Source: Balneolales bacterium (GTDB lineage: Bacteria; Bacteroidota; Rhodothermia; Balneolales; Natronogracilivirgulaceae). From it: a stretch of 5,363 bases of DNA. Each line of letters begins with the position of its first letter. Within the stretch, counting starts at the first letter, position 1. The translations under genes were made by a program, and so were the position numbers. The notes under the pieces are model-generated. The model did no database searches, was not told where the DNA came from, and saw only the letters and a list, made by a program, of their open reading frames with translations. Of this stretch, positions 5,202-5,363 are shown piece by piece. The DNA lies in contig SKYY01000051.1 of NCBI GenBank assembly GCA_007127665.1, forward strand, positions 1 to 5,363. The letters run 5' to 3'.

Positions 5202-5313
5202 TTGCTGGTACTCGTACGGGTCAGCTAGTTGCTGGTACTCGTGCGGGTCAGTTAATTCATGGTGCTCATGCGGGCCAGTTAGCTCATGGTGCTCATGCGG
5301 GTCAGTCAGGTCA
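5179..5313 (+). repeat. five-unit 27-bp array repeating the gene end and its stop codon
   Basis: Units lie at 5179-5205, 5206-5232, 5233-5259, 5260-5286 and 5287-5313. Unit 1 holds the phosphatase's last codons (VLVRVS) and its TAG. Units 1 and 2 are identical. Units 3, 4 and 5 differ from unit 1 at 5, 8 and 8 positions. In the gene's frame each unit encodes a variant of VLVRVS and then a stop: TAG at 5199, TAG at 5226, TAA at 5253 and TAG at 5280. In unit 5 the stop has become CAG. Similarity falls with distance from the gene, as expected if new copies arise at the gene-proximal end. Confidence 0.95.
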
Positions 5314-5363
5314 GAATTTCCAGCCGATCAGGTTCCAATACCAGAGTTGCGAAAGGAACAGCA
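5311..5363 (-). CDS. possible C-terminal end of a convergent gene (partial)
   Basis: On the minus strand, one frame entering from the right edge reads LFLSQLWYWNLIGWKF and stops at TGA 5313-5311. The aromatic-rich end with a terminal Phe resembles the last strand of some outer-membrane proteins. A second minus frame (PFATLVLEPDRLEILT, then stop just inside the repeat) is equally possible. Sixteen codons are too few to decide whether either is a gene. Confidence 0.15.
   Translation of the reverse strand, partial: LFLSQLWYWNLIGWKF

Overview
The window carries six genes I am confident in, plus one doubtful small ORF and the possible tail of a seventh gene at the right edge. I cannot name the organism. 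Only one gene has a clear Shine-Dalgarno sequence. A Tat-type radical SAM protein, a GYD protein, a molybdenum-carrier-like SLOG protein and a membrane-anchored RsbU-like phosphatase occur together. This would suit the Bacteroidota/Balneolota/Rhodothermota side of Bacteria, but that is an inference from gene style only.

Layout. (1) Positions 141-1382 (+) encode a PflX-like (COG1313) radical SAM protein with an N-terminal twin-arginine signal. (2) A gene-poor stretch of about 250 bp holds a short direct repeat and a 12-bp palindrome. (3) Positions 1636-1923 (+) encode a small GYD-family protein. (4) Convergent to it, 1998-2462 (-) encodes a putative molybdenum carrier protein of the YpsA/SLOG type. 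(5) An AT-rich spacer of about 260 bp holds a 36-bp tandem repeat and a doubtful minus-strand ORF that overlaps the carrier gene by ATGA. (6) Positions 2723-3232 (+) encode an unrecognised three-helix membrane protein, followed by a hairpin terminator. (7) Positions 3302-3703 (+) encode a small secreted protein with a strong ribosome binding site and a second, better terminator. (8) A candidate promoter with an internal palindrome and a 12-unit array of 9-bp repeats lead into 3942-5201 (+), a four-helix membrane protein with a SpoIIE/RsbU PP2C phosphatase domain. (9) The last 27 bp at the 3' end of that gene, stop codon included, are repeated in tandem four more times.

The genes do not form an obvious pathway. 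They look like single transcription units, and terminators isolate the secreted-protein gene on both sides. The phosphatase would normally act in a partner-switching or stress-signalling cascade, but no kinase, anti-sigma factor or antagonist gene is in view. The most unusual content is the short-period tandem duplications with unit lengths divisible by three: 9 bp (two places), 24 bp (degenerate), 27 bp and 36 bp. Two of these arrays directly bracket the phosphatase gene, and two include a stop codon in the repeat unit.
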